Shown here: positions 21,433 through 30,335 of the stretch, in pieces | Layout of the letters: each line of letters opens with the position of its first letter | How positions within the stretch are numbered: position 1 is the first letter of the stretch | Source: an uncultured Collinsella sp. | GTDB lineage: Bacteria; Actinomycetota; Coriobacteriia; Coriobacteriales; Coriobacteriaceae | Direction: 5' to 3' | DNA: 64,000 bases | NCBI GenBank assembly: GCA_900758475.1 | Contig: CAAERQ010000021.1 | Span: forward strand, 62,001-126,000 | Made by a program: the position numbers and the translations under genes | Notes under the pieces: model-generated | Databases searched by the model: none | What the model saw: the letters and a program-made list of their open reading frames with translations, nothing else | Told to the model about the DNA's origin: nothing

Positions 21433-21555
21433 CAGGATCTGAGGGCTGACCTTCGCGGACGTCCTCGGACATGAAAGAACCCCCGCTGCGCACTACGTGC
21501 GGCGGGGGTTCTTTCGTCCTGCGGAGTGTCCGCGAAGGTCAGCCCTCAGATCCTG
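21433..21555. repeat. Nested inverted repeats around the PFOR terminator
   Basis: Outer arms of 27 bp at 21433-21459 and 21529-21555 are perfect complements and enclose the terminator hairpin. The whole 123-base block could fold into one very long stem. The outer arms begin 12 bases after the nifJ stop. Confidence 0.8.
21473..21519 (+). terminator. Intrinsic terminator of nifJ
   Basis: 14-bp perfect stem (21473-21486 with 21502-21515), with a GC core of five C/G pairs, ending in GGTTCTTTC. It can act in both directions because the left arm begins GAAAGAA. Confidence 0.8.
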
Positions 21556-21559
21556 CTAC

Positions 21560-21837
21560 GACTACGTCCTCGGATTGTGTGGGCTGATGAAGGACGTGGC
21601 TGTGGGGGCCTTTTGTCCCCTTCGCTGTTTCGCGGCTTTGCCGCGAAACCTCGCGCCACTTTGGGGATGGAGGGGGCGTGGTTGTTGCGGCTTCTTATCC
21701 CCTTGCTTTTTCGCGGCTTTGCCGCGAAACGCGCAGCACTATGGAGAGGGCTGGGGACGCTGTTGTTGGCGTCTCCAGCCCTCTGATTGCTACTTTGGGT
21801 CCCGTGGCGGGACATTGTTGGTGCTGCCTGGTTGTTT
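21560..21837. repeat. Imperfect tandem repeat with twin palindromes between nifJ and a small unknown gene
   Basis: No gene. Two 21-bp palindromes with arms TTTCGCGGC/GCCGCGAAA and a TTT loop lie at 21628-21648 and 21709-21729. They sit within two degenerate copies of a unit of about 80 bases. A 16-bp stem with one G-U pair (21745-21760 with 21769-21784) follows. Confidence 0.7.
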
Positions 21838-22362
21838 TTATCTTGTCTCGCCGCTCTCTGTGCGTAGGCGGTAGCCGTGGACGAGGTCGCTAATAGCCGG
21901 CCAGGGAATCTGGCGGTCGACCCAAAATTGGAGCTGGACCAGATAGCGCTCGGTGGCGCGGGTGAGGGCCGCGAACTGTTCGTGAGTCTCAACCTGGGCG
22001 TAGAGGTCGCGGCTGTGGGCGAGGATTGCCGTCGTGTCATCCATTTTGCCGGTGACGTCGAAGGCGCCCGAGAACCAGTCGCACAGGCGTGCGGCACTGT
22101 TTTTGATCGTTGCGAGGTCGGCGGTGCCGTCGTTGGCGTTTTCGTTGGCCTGGGCTCGCAGGAGGGAGAAGGCGTCGGCGGCGTTCATGCAGTAACCGAC
22201 GGTGAAGTTCCAGACGGCGAATTCGCGGCCGGTGTCGAGTTTGCGGCGGCGCATGTAGTCGATGTCACGCGGTTCCTCGAGCATCATTTGATCGGCGAGG
22301 GCCTCAAGTGCAGTGGTGTACTCGGCAAGGTCGAGTGTGAGCAGGGTGTTGATATCCATCAT
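21838..22362 (-). CDS. Hypothetical protein, helical
   Basis: 174 residues beginning MMDINTLLTLDLAEY. Predicted all-helical, soluble and acidic, with no signal peptide or motif I recognise; a conserved-looking core is WNFTVGYCMNAADAFSLLRA (about residues 51-70). GGAGG of the upstream gene's last codons serves as ribosome site, placing the start at 22362. It follows the DUF3830-like gene by two bases and is surely in the same transcript. Confidence 0.55.
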   Translation of the reverse strand: MMDINTLLTLDLAEYTTALEALADQMMLEEPRDIDYMRRRKLDTGREFAVWNFTVGYCMNAADAFSLLRAQANENANDGTADLATIKNSAARLCDWFSGAFDVTGKMDDTTAILAHSRDLYAQVETHEQFAALTRATERYLVQLQFWVDRQIPWPAISDLVHGYRLRTESGETR

Positions 22363-22364
22363 CT

Positions 22365-22781
22365 TTAGGCCTCCGCTTCGATCTCGACGATTTCGTTTTT
22401 AATGTACATGCCCTGGTTGTCCCAGACATTGCGGCAGGCGGCGGCAAAACGCTCGCGGTCGGCTTCGCAGATGCGGGCGAACATGTTGCAGGTGCCAAAG
22501 GGCTCGCACACGTCAAAGAAGATGCAGATTGACGACCATCCGCCATACCAGCTCACGGCGCCCGCTGGCTCGTGAAAGACGGGGTTCTCGATGTGCTCGT
22601 AATTGGCGATGGGGCCCGAGACAGGATAGGTTACCTCGGCATCGCAGATCTTGGCCGAAAAGATACGTGACTCGACTGGACAGGATGATTCGAACAGCTT
22701 GCATGCCTCGGGAGCCTTGTCCCAGAGCATGTCGGCGAGAAACGTCTCGCCATTCAGCGTGATCTTGAGCATTTTTGTCAT
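22365..22781 (-). CDS. DUF3830-like (cyclophilin-fold) protein
   Basis: 138 residues beginning MTKMLKITLNGETFLADMLW. The opening pattern (short strand, ...F.A.LLWDKAPEACKLFE, then a proline-preceded strand) resembles DUF3830, a small family with a cyclophilin-like barrel and no established enzyme activity. Cys-rich for its size (five Cys). Start at 22781 is set by GAGGAGGTCC upstream; the open frame extends further but without a ribosome site. Operon with the following helical protein. Confidence 0.55.
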   Translation of the reverse strand: MTKMLKITLNGETFLADMLWDKAPEACKLFESSCPVESRIFSAKICDAEVTYPVSGPIANYEHIENPVFHEPAGAVSWYGGWSSICIFFDVCEPFGTCNMFARICEADRERFAAACRNVWDNQGMYIKNEIVEIEAEA

Positions 22782-23383
22782 AGTAAGGACCTCCTCAATC
22801 CGTCGCTCAAGGGGTTCGCTGGCGGATAAGGAGAAGACAGCAGCGGGGTCGCCGAACCCAAACTTCACGACAAATCTCTGTCGCCCCAGCCCGCGCTGTT
22901 CTTCGCTAAAGTACCATGCAGCAATTGCGCGCGCAATATCAGTTTTTGATTTTCTGGAAGCGGCAACCGACGAGACGGCTCGCCGGCTGCCGGCCGACGC
23001 GCGGCAAAGGCACTCGTCTATTCTTTAAGTTGGATGAAAAACGCCATGTTATTGCAGGGCTGCATACTCGTCCAATAAGTGCATAGAATCTCGTATAGCG
23101 CGAGTAAGACTTTGCGCTGACTGTTTTATGTTTAGCAAAGATATAGTTTGCATAATCTGGTCTAATCCCTGCTCTATTAAAATAAAGTTGCACGTAAATG
23201 ACGTAGATATGCTTGAGCTGGGGTTCTGTACGCTGAGCGGATAAAAACGACCGTTCACCGTTCAACTATTTTCAAAATGAATAAAATGAGCGATAAAGAG
23301 AATATAAACCTTAATAAACTCGCGTATTGCACGGGCGCGGGTTATTAATGGGTTGTAGGCCTTTTACAGAAAGGATTCCAGCA
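22782..23383. other. AT-rich 600-base gap between divergent genes
   Basis: No gene I can support. The part from about 23030 to 23320 is much richer in A and T than the rest of the window. It contains short minus-strand open frames (23049-23258 and 22939-23265) with no ribosome site or recognisable motif. The right end should contain the arcC promoter (for example TATAAA near 23303), but no convincing -35/-10 pair is seen. It could be decayed foreign DNA. Confidence 0.35.
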
Positions 23384-24346
23384 ATGTCTAAGCCTCTTGG
23401 CAAGCCCGATCGTATTGTCGTCGCCCTTGGCGGCAACGCCCTCGGCAACAATCCCGTTGAGCAGATCGAGGCCGTGAGCAACACCGCTCACGCTCTTCTC
23501 GGCCTGATCGAGCAGGGCAACGAGATCATCATCACCCACGGCAACGGCCCGCAGGTCGGCATGATCCAGAACGCCTTCGCCGCCGCCCACGACGCCATCG
23601 GCACCCCCGAGATGCCGCTGCCCGAGTGCGGCGCCATGTCCCAGGGCTACATCGGCTATCACCTGCAGCAGGGCATTGGCCGCGAGATGCACAAGCGCTA
23701 TAAGCGTTGGCACGCCGCAACCGTCGTCACCCAGATCGAGTGCGACCCGGACGATCCCGCGTTCAAGAACCCGACCAAGCCGATTGGCCCCTTCTACACC
23801 GAGGAGCAGGCCAAGGAGTTCATGGCCGAGGATCCTTCCAAGGTCTTCGTCGAGGATTCCGGCCGCGGCTGGCGTCGCGTCGTCGCTTCTCCCGATCCCA
23901 AGAAGATCGTCGAGGCTGACTCCATCCTCAACCTGCTCGACAACGAGTTTATCGTAATCGCCTGCGGTGGCGGCGGCATCCCCGTCGTCCGCGACTACGA
24001 GAACAAGGGCTGCTACAAGGGTGTTCCCGCTGTCATCGACAAGGACCTGGGCGGCGAGCTGCTGGCCGAGGACTGTGATGCCGACGTCCTGTTCCTGCTG
24101 ACCGCCGTTGAGCATGTCGCCATCAACTTTGGCAAGCCCAACCAGGAGGAGCTCGAGGACCTCACCGCCGACGAGGCCGAGCGCCTGGCCGACGAGGGTC
24201 AGTTCGGCAAGGGTTCCATGGAGCCCAAGGTCCGCGCTGCTATCAAGTTCGCCCGTTCCCGCAAGGGCCGCACCTGCATCATCGGCGCTCTGGACAAGGC
24301 CGCCGAGACCATGGCCGGCCTCTCCGGTACCCGCATCCACGAGTAG
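23384..24346 (+). CDS. arcC: Carbamate kinase
   Basis: 320 residues, normal for the family. It transfers phosphate from carbamoyl phosphate to ADP, making ATP at the end of arginine deiminase or agmatine breakdown. Motifs: VVALGGNALG near the N-terminus, ITHGNGPQVG (about 46-55) and CGGGGIPV (about 194-201), all amino-acid kinase signatures. Start is set by AAAGGA; an upstream in-frame ATG has none. No arginine deiminase or ornithine transcarbamylase gene is beside it, so the carbamoyl phosphate source lies elsewhere. Strong codon bias suggests high expression. Confidence 0.95.
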   Translation: MSKPLGKPDRIVVALGGNALGNNPVEQIEAVSNTAHALLGLIEQGNEIIITHGNGPQVGMIQNAFAAAHDAIGTPEMPLPECGAMSQGYIGYHLQQGIGREMHKRYKRWHAATVVTQIECDPDDPAFKNPTKPIGPFYTEEQAKEFMAEDPSKVFVEDSGRGWRRVVASPDPKKIVEADSILNLLDNEFIVIACGGGGIPVVRDYENKGCYKGVPAVIDKDLGGELLAEDCDADVLFLLTAVEHVAINFGKPNQEELEDLTADEAERLADEGQFGKGSMEPKVRAAIKFARSRKGRTCIIGALDKAAETMAGLSGTRIHE

Positions 24347-24368
24347 TCTCTACTCTGTTGTATCTCTC

Positions 24369-24444
24369 GTGGGCGCCAGGCAAAGCGCCCACAAACTAGC
24401 CTCTCTTCATGAGCCCCGCAGTCCGCTCCGACTGCGGGGCTTTT
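24369..24444 (+). terminator. Double hairpin terminator of arcC
   Basis: A first perfect 8-bp stem (24369-24376 with 24385-24392) is followed by a 10-bp stem (24413-24422 with 24431-24440) and a TTTTGTTT run. Confidence 0.8.
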
Positions 24445-24450
24445 GTTTCA

Positions 24451-24573
24451 ACCCGGCACTTGGGGACGTTCCTTTCCTACCGGCATCTTGGGACAGTCCT
24501 TTTCGACAGCACGAGCGGTCGTCCGCAAAGGCTGTCCCCAACGACCACTCATTTAAGTCTGTCCCCAATGACT
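24451..24573. repeat. REP/MITE-like element, short copy
   Basis: It shares its left end (about 50 bases from ACCCGGCACTTGGGGAC) and its right end (about 45 bases ending GTCCCCAATGACT) with the longer copy at 30336-30685. CTTGGGGAC and GTCCCCAA at the two ends are inverted relative to each other. No open frame inside. Such units are typical non-autonomous relatives of REP-associated transposase elements (inference). Confidence 0.7.
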
Positions 24574-24668
24574 GCCCAATGGCTGGGAAGGCGCATCCCA
24601 CACCGACGCATTGCTTTCGGGCCCTCTCTCCGTGCTCCCTATAAGTTTAGCTGGACTCCCCGCAACCT

Positions 24669-24686
24669 GTTCCGCGTTGGCGGAAC
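24669..24686. promoter_or_regulatory. Palindrome upstream of the PRD regulator gene
   Basis: GTTCCGC and GCGGAAC flank GTTG, 63 bases before the ATG at 24749. It could be an operator or a leader hairpin for the PTS operon. Confidence 0.35.
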
Positions 24687-24748
24687 GAGCGCGACGTGGA
24701 GTGTCATTCTTTACCGCGTTAGACTAGACGCAGGGAAAGGAGGAGGAC

Positions 24749-26644
24749 ATGGATGCTCGCGTCAAGCAGCTTGTAAATATGATCGAGGACGCTCAGCCTG
24801 TCGCTGTCGCGGTGCTTGCCAAGCGTCTCGAGGTAAGCGAGCGCGCCGTGAGAAACTATATCCATCGCGCAAACGACAAGCTTGCGGGGGTTGCACGCAT
24901 CGTTGGCAGCAAAGGGCAATATCGTATCGATGTTGCACATGCAGATGAGCTTGCTCGCTTGCTAGACGGTGCGGCTCTGGCCCATCCGGGCATTCCTGAT
25001 ACGCGCGACGGCCGTGTGTCCTTCCTTCTTAACGACCTTCTCATGCGGTCCCAGTGGGTGACGATTGAGGAGTATGCGGATTTACTCTACGTTTCGGCGC
25101 GAACTCTGTCCAATGACATGCGTCTGGTAGAGCAGAAACTCGCCCAATTTGACTTGACGCTCGAAAAGCGCCCTCGCTACGGAATCCGCGTTGCGGGTGG
25201 GGAGTCGTACCGGCGTCTGTGTCTGGCCTCACTGGTGAGGCCCGTGTTGCCCGATACCGACGATGCAGAGCTCGCCGAGCGCCTGCGGGCCATCGCCGCA
25301 TGTGTGGACGATGCCCTGACTGCCTCGCCCGTCACGGTGAGCTCGCTGGCATCCCGCAATCTCATCATGCATCTTTACATCGCTCTTGGCCGCATCGAGC
25401 AGGGCTGCTATGTCCCGGCTGCAGAATCGGACGTTTTAAAGCTGGAGGGAACGCACGAATACGCTGCGGCTTTCCAGATTGCCGCAAACATCAAGGATGC
25501 CCTGGGCGTGAGCATGCCCCGAGAAGAGGTTGCCTTTATCGCAATCCATTTGCTCGGCAGGGGCACGGGCGTGCCCGAGAAGGGCTCGGCCGTTATCTCG
25601 GACGAGATGTGGGAGATCGCTTCCGAGATGGTATGTGCGGTCAACGATGAGTTTAGGTTTGACTTTAGCAGCGATCTTGAACTTCGCATGAACCTTGCTC
25701 GGCATATTGGCCCTCTGGGTTATCGCCTTGAATATCACATGCATATGGATAACCCCATGCTGCCCGATATCAAGACGAGGTTTCCGTTGGCCTATTCGAT
25801 GGCGGCCGGCACCTCGCAGGTACTCGAGCGTCATTTTGGCAGCCAGCCCTCTGATGAGGAGCTCGGCTACATCGCCATGGCATTTGCCCTGGCCCTCGAG
25901 CAGCAAGCCGACCAGCCGCGTCGCAAACGCATCCTGATCGTGTGCGCCTCGGGAGCGGGAAGCGCCCGTATGCTCGAGCACCAGTACCGCAAGCAGTTTG
26001 GTATGTATATCGAGTCGATTGAGACATGCGACGTCGCCCGCGTGGGAACGCTCGACTTTTCGCACATCGACTACGTGTTCACAACGGTGCCGCTCAACGT
26101 CAAGTTGCCCGTGCCCGTCCGCGAGGCCGATTTCTTCTTGGAGACGAGCGATGTCAACGCTATCCGCAAGGTGCTGAGTGATGACGCTGCGCAATCGGAC
26201 TCCCTGAGCGCTTTCTTTAGCCGTGCCCTGTTCTTCAACCGCGTTGAGGCGTCGTCGAAGCAGGCCGTTCTCCGATATCTCTCCGAGCGCGCCGTCGAGA
26301 GCGGCCGTGTCGATGCCCAGTTTGCCCAAGAGGTTGCCGAGCGCGAGAGCGCGAGTGCCACCTCGTTTGGCAATGGGGTGGCCATGCCCCATGGGATGCA
26401 TCCTTTGAGCGCCGAGGCCTTTGTTACCGTGGGCCTGCTCGAACATCCCATTCTTTGGGACGAATACGGCCATGAGGTCGATATCGTCTTTATGGTGTCG
26501 TTTGCCCGGTCGGGCGGCGACGAGGCGCGGATCTTGAGCTCGCTGCTCGCTGAGATCTTTATGGACCGCCAGGGGGTCGAGCGCTTACGCGAGCGCCGGT
26601 CCTGGCATGAGCTGATGGCGCTTGTGCAAGCGCATACGGCTTAA
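24749..26644 (+). CDS. PRD-containing transcriptional regulator with EIIB- and EIIA-like domains (LicR/BglG/MtlR type)
   Basis: 631 residues. Order: N-terminal helix-turn-helix (about 1-60), a second HTH (about 95-150), two PTS regulation domains (about 175-285 and 290-395), an EIIB-like domain with ILIVCASGAGSARM (Cys at about 402), and an EIIA-like domain with GVAMPHGMHP (His at about 547). Phosphorylation of PRD and EIIB/EIIA residues by the PTS should switch it according to sugar supply. It is the first gene before the cellobiose-type PTS genes and very likely controls them. GGAAAGGAGGAGG precedes the ATG. Confidence 0.9.
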   Translation: MDARVKQLVNMIEDAQPVAVAVLAKRLEVSERAVRNYIHRANDKLAGVARIVGSKGQYRIDVAHADELARLLDGAALAHPGIPDTRDGRVSFLLNDLLMRSQWVTIEEYADLLYVSARTLSNDMRLVEQKLAQFDLTLEKRPRYGIRVAGGESYRRLCLASLVRPVLPDTDDAELAERLRAIAACVDDALTASPVTVSSLASRNLIMHLYIALGRIEQGCYVPAAESDVLKLEGTHEYAAAFQIAANIKDALGVSMPREEVAFIAIHLLGRGTGVPEKGSAVISDEMWEIASEMVCAVNDEFRFDFSSDLELRMNLARHIGPLGYRLEYHMHMDNPMLPDIKTRFPLAYSMAAGTSQVLERHFGSQPSDEELGYIAMAFALALEQQADQPRRKRILIVCASGAGSARMLEHQYRKQFGMYIESIETCDVARVGTLDFSHIDYVFTTVPLNVKLPVPVREADFFLETSDVNAIRKVLSDDAAQSDSLSAFFSRALFFNRVEASSKQAVLRYLSERAVESGRVDAQFAQEVAERESASATSFGNGVAMPHGMHPLSAEAFVTVGLLEHPILWDEYGHEVDIVFMVSFARSGGDEARILSSLLAEIFMDRQGVERLRERRSWHELMALVQAHTA

Positions 26645-26759
26645 GGCTTCTTTTGTCGAAAACCCTGCCTGCCTGCAATAAACCTCGAGGATTGCGGGTG
26701 GGAGATAGGCGTTTCGAATATTCAAGTACAAACCAAACATCACGGGAGAGGAGACCGTT

Positions 26760-27086
26760 ATGGACGATCAGGGAACCGAGATGGTTTCGTTTCAGCTGGT
26801 CGCTGCAGCGGGAGAGGCGCGCAGCCTTGCCTTCGAAGCCCTTGAAAAGGCAAAGGCGGGGGATTTTGACGCTGCCGCCAAACTCATGAAGCAGTCAAAG
26901 GATGCGGGAATCAAGGCTCACCACATCCAAACGCAGCTGCTTTCGACCGAGGCGGCGGGCGAGCATCTGTCGGTGGATGTGTTGCTGGTCCATGCTCAGG
27001 ACCACCTCATGTGCTCCATGCTTGCTCAGGAGCTCGTGCAGGAGCTGATCTGCCTGTATGAGCGCACTGCAGCCAAGAACGCCTAA
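26760..27086 (+). CDS. celC: PTS lactose/cellobiose-type EIIA component
   Basis: 108 residues, normal. The phosphorylation site His78 lies in VHAQDHLM, the family signature, and HHIQTQLLSTEAAGE precedes it. It accepts phosphate from HPr and passes it to the EIIB encoded next. Start by GGGAGAGGAG. In the 115 bases before it an imperfect stem (CCTGCAAT/ATTGCGGG around a CCTCGAGG) could be a regulatory hairpin for the regulator. Confidence 0.93.
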   Translation: MDDQGTEMVSFQLVAAAGEARSLAFEALEKAKAGDFDAAAKLMKQSKDAGIKAHHIQTQLLSTEAAGEHLSVDVLLVHAQDHLMCSMLAQELVQELICLYERTAAKNA

Positions 27087-27132
27087 CGGCGTGCGGCGAC
27101 TATCCAACCAATCAATGCGAAGGGAATCCCTT

Positions 27133-27426
27133 ATGAAGATCCTTCTTGTTTGCGCAGCTGGCCTGTCTACAAGCATTCTGATGAAGAAACTCGAGAAATA
27201 TGCGGAGCAAAACGGCATCGAGCTTGATATCGATGCGGTGGGTATCGGCGAGTATCAGGAGACCTGCGCCGATTATGACGTGCTGCTCTTGGGGCCGCAG
27301 GTGTCCTACCAGCTCAACACCGTCAAGCAGGGGAGCGGTAAGCCGACCGCGGTCATCCCCGCACAGGACTACGGCATGGGCAACGCCGCCAATGTGCTGG
27401 CACTCGCCCAGTCGCTGTTGGGCTAG
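27133..27426 (+). CDS. celA: PTS lactose/cellobiose-type EIIB component
   Basis: 97 residues. The phosphocysteine is Cys7 in MKILLVCAAGLSTS. The typical GPQVSYQL segment follows (about 55-62). It receives phosphate from EIIA and gives it to the sugar bound by EIIC. Start by GAAGGGA. Nine bases separate its stop from the EIIC start. Confidence 0.94.
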   Translation: MKILLVCAAGLSTSILMKKLEKYAEQNGIELDIDAVGIGEYQETCADYDVLLLGPQVSYQLNTVKQGSGKPTAVIPAQDYGMGNAANVLALAQSLLG

Positions 27427-27435
27427 GAGGCGACC

Positions 27436-28785
27436 ATGGAAAAGTTAATGACCCTGCTTCAGGAAAAACTGACCCCTATTGCCAATTTCTGCGGCACCGA
27501 GCGCCATTTTGCCTCCATGCAAAAGGGCTTTATGAGCGCGATCAGCTTCATCTTGGTCTCTGCCGTCTTTATGATCATCGCCAACCCGCCGGTCACGGCC
27601 GACCTGGTGGCGCAGGGCGGGTTCTGGTCCGTCTTTGGCCCTTGGCTCGATTTTGCCACGGCCAATAAGCTCACGCTGCTCATCCCGTTCAACATGACGA
27701 TGGGCATACTGTCGGTGATCGTGACGTTCGCAATCGCCTATAACCTGGCGGGCACCTACAAGATGCCCAAGCTTAACGCCGGTATGACCTCGCTGGTGAT
27801 GTTCCTGATCGCCGCGGCGCCGTCGTCCTACTACCAGCTTGCTGATGAGTCCGTGCTCCAGGCGGTCCCCTGCACCTATCTGGGTGCGCAGGGCCTGTTT
27901 ACCGCCATCATCGTTGCCCTGGTCTCCGTCGAGGTCACGCGCTTCTGCCAGACCAAGGGCATCACCATCAAGATGCCCGATGGCGTGCCGCCGTTTTTGT
28001 CCGAAACCTTTGGCGCCATCGTGCCTATGCTCGCCAACATCCTCATCTTCTTTGGTGGCAACCTGCTGATCCAGATGATCGATCCCACGCTGTCCATCCC
28101 CTCGGTTATCGAGAAGCTGCTCGCTGCCCCGCTTTCCGTCGCAGTTGACTCTGTGCCCGGCGCACTGCTTATCTGCTTCATGACGCTGCTGTTTTGGTGC
28201 TTTGGCGTCCACGGCAACATGATCGTGATGCCCATCACCGCCCCGGTTACGCTTGCCGCCTTTGCTGCCAACGCCTCGCTCTACGCTGCTGGGCAGCCGC
28301 TTGAGTTCCATCCGGCACTCATGTCGATGGCCATCAACCTCATCGGCGGCACGGGCAATACGTTCTCTTTTGTGGCGCTCTGCGCGTTTAGGGCAAAGTC
28401 GCAGCAGCTCAAGGCATTTGGCAAGGCATCCATCGTGCCGAGCTTCTTCCGTATCTCCGAGCCCGCGATCTTTGGTGCACCCATCATCTTCAACCCGATC
28501 CTCATGATTCCGTTTGTGCTGGGCGGTATGATTTCGGCCCTGCTGTATTGGGGTGCAATCTCACTGGGTCTTGTCTCTAACTTCTACATCTTGGTGAGCG
28601 GCACGTTCCCCATCTTCGTTCAGGGCTTTATCCAGTGCCTCGACCCGCGCATCTGGGTATTTACGATCGTTTTGATCGTGGTCATGGCTGTGGTCTGGTA
28701 CCCGTTCTTTAAGGTGTACGACAACCTGCTCCTGGCACAGGAGCGGGAGAACGCTGCGGCAGCTTCTGCCAAGGATACTGAGTAG
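27436..28785 (+). CDS. celB: PTS lactose/cellobiose-type EIIC permease
   Basis: 449 residues with about ten transmembrane helices; it carries the beta-glucoside across the membrane while EIIB phosphorylates it. Signatures include the N-terminal ...RHFASMQKGFMSAISFILV segment, FWCFGVHGNM (about 253-262) and ISEPAIFGAPI (about 340-350), all typical of the family. One base separates it from the glycosidase gene, so uptake and cleavage are made together. Confidence 0.94.
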   Translation: MEKLMTLLQEKLTPIANFCGTERHFASMQKGFMSAISFILVSAVFMIIANPPVTADLVAQGGFWSVFGPWLDFATANKLTLLIPFNMTMGILSVIVTFAIAYNLAGTYKMPKLNAGMTSLVMFLIAAAPSSYYQLADESVLQAVPCTYLGAQGLFTAIIVALVSVEVTRFCQTKGITIKMPDGVPPFLSETFGAIVPMLANILIFFGGNLLIQMIDPTLSIPSVIEKLLAAPLSVAVDSVPGALLICFMTLLFWCFGVHGNMIVMPITAPVTLAAFAANASLYAAGQPLEFHPALMSMAINLIGGTGNTFSFVALCAFRAKSQQLKAFGKASIVPSFFRISEPAIFGAPIIFNPILMIPFVLGGMISALLYWGAISLGLVSNFYILVSGTFPIFVQGFIQCLDPRIWVFTIVLIVVMAVVWYPFFKVYDNLLLAQERENAAAASAKDTE

Positions 28786-28786
28786 C

Positions 28787-30241
28787 ATGGGTTACTTTGA
28801 CAGAACGTCTGCTGCCGGTATGCCCGAGGGCTTTTTGTGGGGCGGCGCGCTCGCTGCCAACCAGGCCGAAGGGGGCTGGAACGAGGGCGGCCGCGGTATG
28901 TCGCACTCCGACCTGATTCCACAGGGTCCCGACCGCTGGGATGTGATGTTTGGCAGGCAAAAGCCCGTGGATGATCCGGACAGGCTGTATCCATGCCGTT
29001 GGGGCAACGACTTCTTCCATCATTGGCGCGAGGACGTCGAGCTCTTTGCCGAGATGGGCTTTAAGTGCCTGCGTCTTTCAATTTGTTGGAGCCGTATTTT
29101 TCCCACAGGGATGGAGGCCGAGCCCAACGGTGAGGGCTTGGAGTTTTACCGTCAGGTATTCGAGGCGCTGCGCGAGCACGGAATCGAGCCACTCGTGACG
29201 CTGTCGCACTACGACTATCCGTTGGCTCTGGTCGAGCGTTATGGTGGATGGCAAAGCCGAGAGATGATCGAGCGGTATGCGCACTACGTCGAGACCGTCG
29301 GACGTGCGTACCAGGGCCTCGTGCGTTATTGGCTCACCTTCAACGAGATCAACAGCGTGGCGCTGTCCTATCTCAACGCGGGCGTCACGCTCGAGGATGA
29401 GCGTGACCGTGCAGCCGTGACCGCGGCGTTCTCGCACCATATGTTTATGGCGAGCGCTCACGCTGTCGAGATCCTGCACAAGATCGATCCCGCAAACAAG
29501 GTGGGTTGCATGATCGCTGCCGGTGCGACCTATCCGTACCGTTGTGCGCCCGAGGACGTATGGCTTGCGTATGAGGAGGACCGCGGCCGCTACTTCTACA
29601 CTGACGTGATGGCTGCGGGCGCCTATCCTACTTGGAAGCTGCGTGCGCTCGAGAAAGAGGGTGTTCACGTGCCCTTTGAGCCGGGCGATACGGAGTATCT
29701 GGCCGAGCATACCGTCGACTTCATCTCGTTCTCGTACTATTGCTCGCGCTTGGTGTGCGCCGATGACCAGGTGATCGCTGAGAAGGCGGAGGGCAACGTG
29801 TTCCCGACGCTGCGCAATCCGTACCTCAAGGATAAAGAGACTGCCTGGAAATGGCAGATCGATGCGCTGGGTTTGCGCGTGACGCTTGCCGGCTACCACG
29901 ATCGTTACCATCTTCCGCTCTTTATCGCTGAGAACGGTGTGGGCGGACTCGATGCGCTGGAAGACGGCAAAGTCCACGATGCGTATCATATTGATTACCT
30001 GCGCAGGCATATTCTTGCGCTACGCGATGCAATTGTCGAGGACGGTGTTGACCTGATGGGATACACGCCGTGGGGCTGTATCGATCTGGTATCGGCCTCG
30101 ACGGGGCAGATGAAGAAGCGCTATGGCTTTGTTTATGTCGATGCCGATGATACGGGCAAAGGCACGTTCGATCGCTACCGAAAGGACAGCTTCTGCTGGT
30201 ATCAAAAGGTCATTGCATCAAATGGCGAGGACTTGAGTTAA
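28787..30241 (+). CDS. 6-phospho-beta-glucosidase, glycoside hydrolase family 1
   Basis: 484 residues, usual GH1 length. The acid/base Glu lies in LTFNEIN (about residue 187), the nucleophile Glu in FIAENGVGG (about 381). It hydrolyses the phosphorylated disaccharide delivered by the PTS to glucose-6-phosphate and glucose or aglycone. The GH1 opening (PEGFLWGGALAANQAEGGW) is present. Last gene of the operon, ending 17 bases before a terminator. Confidence 0.95.
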   Translation: MGYFDRTSAAGMPEGFLWGGALAANQAEGGWNEGGRGMSHSDLIPQGPDRWDVMFGRQKPVDDPDRLYPCRWGNDFFHHWREDVELFAEMGFKCLRLSICWSRIFPTGMEAEPNGEGLEFYRQVFEALREHGIEPLVTLSHYDYPLALVERYGGWQSREMIERYAHYVETVGRAYQGLVRYWLTFNEINSVALSYLNAGVTLEDERDRAAVTAAFSHHMFMASAHAVEILHKIDPANKVGCMIAAGATYPYRCAPEDVWLAYEEDRGRYFYTDVMAAGAYPTWKLRALEKEGVHVPFEPGDTEYLAEHTVDFISFSYYCSRLVCADDQVIAEKAEGNVFPTLRNPYLKDKETAWKWQIDALGLRVTLAGYHDRYHLPLFIAENGVGGLDALEDGKVHDAYHIDYLRRHILALRDAIVEDGVDLMGYTPWGCIDLVSASTGQMKKRYGFVYVDADDTGKGTFDRYRKDSFCWYQKVIASNGEDLS

Positions 30242-30257
30242 CTCTTACAGGTCTGTT

Positions 30258-30291
30258 GCCCCCGCGGTCCGCTTCGGCCGAGGGGGCTTTT
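30258..30291 (+). terminator. Terminator of the PTS operon
   Basis: GCCCCC (30258-30263) pairs with GGGGGC (30282-30287) over two further CGG/CCG pairings, followed by TTTTG. Confidence 0.75.
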
Positions 30292-30335
30292 GCTATTGAG
30301 ACGGCTGTTCATGAGGAGCATTGCAGACTTCGGAA

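Noticed and set aside
22939..23265. Short minus-strand frames in the AT-rich gap (also 23049-23258)
   Set aside because: No ribosome site, no homology recognised, and two frames overlap; the second has some amphipathic character at its end but this is not enough for a gene call.
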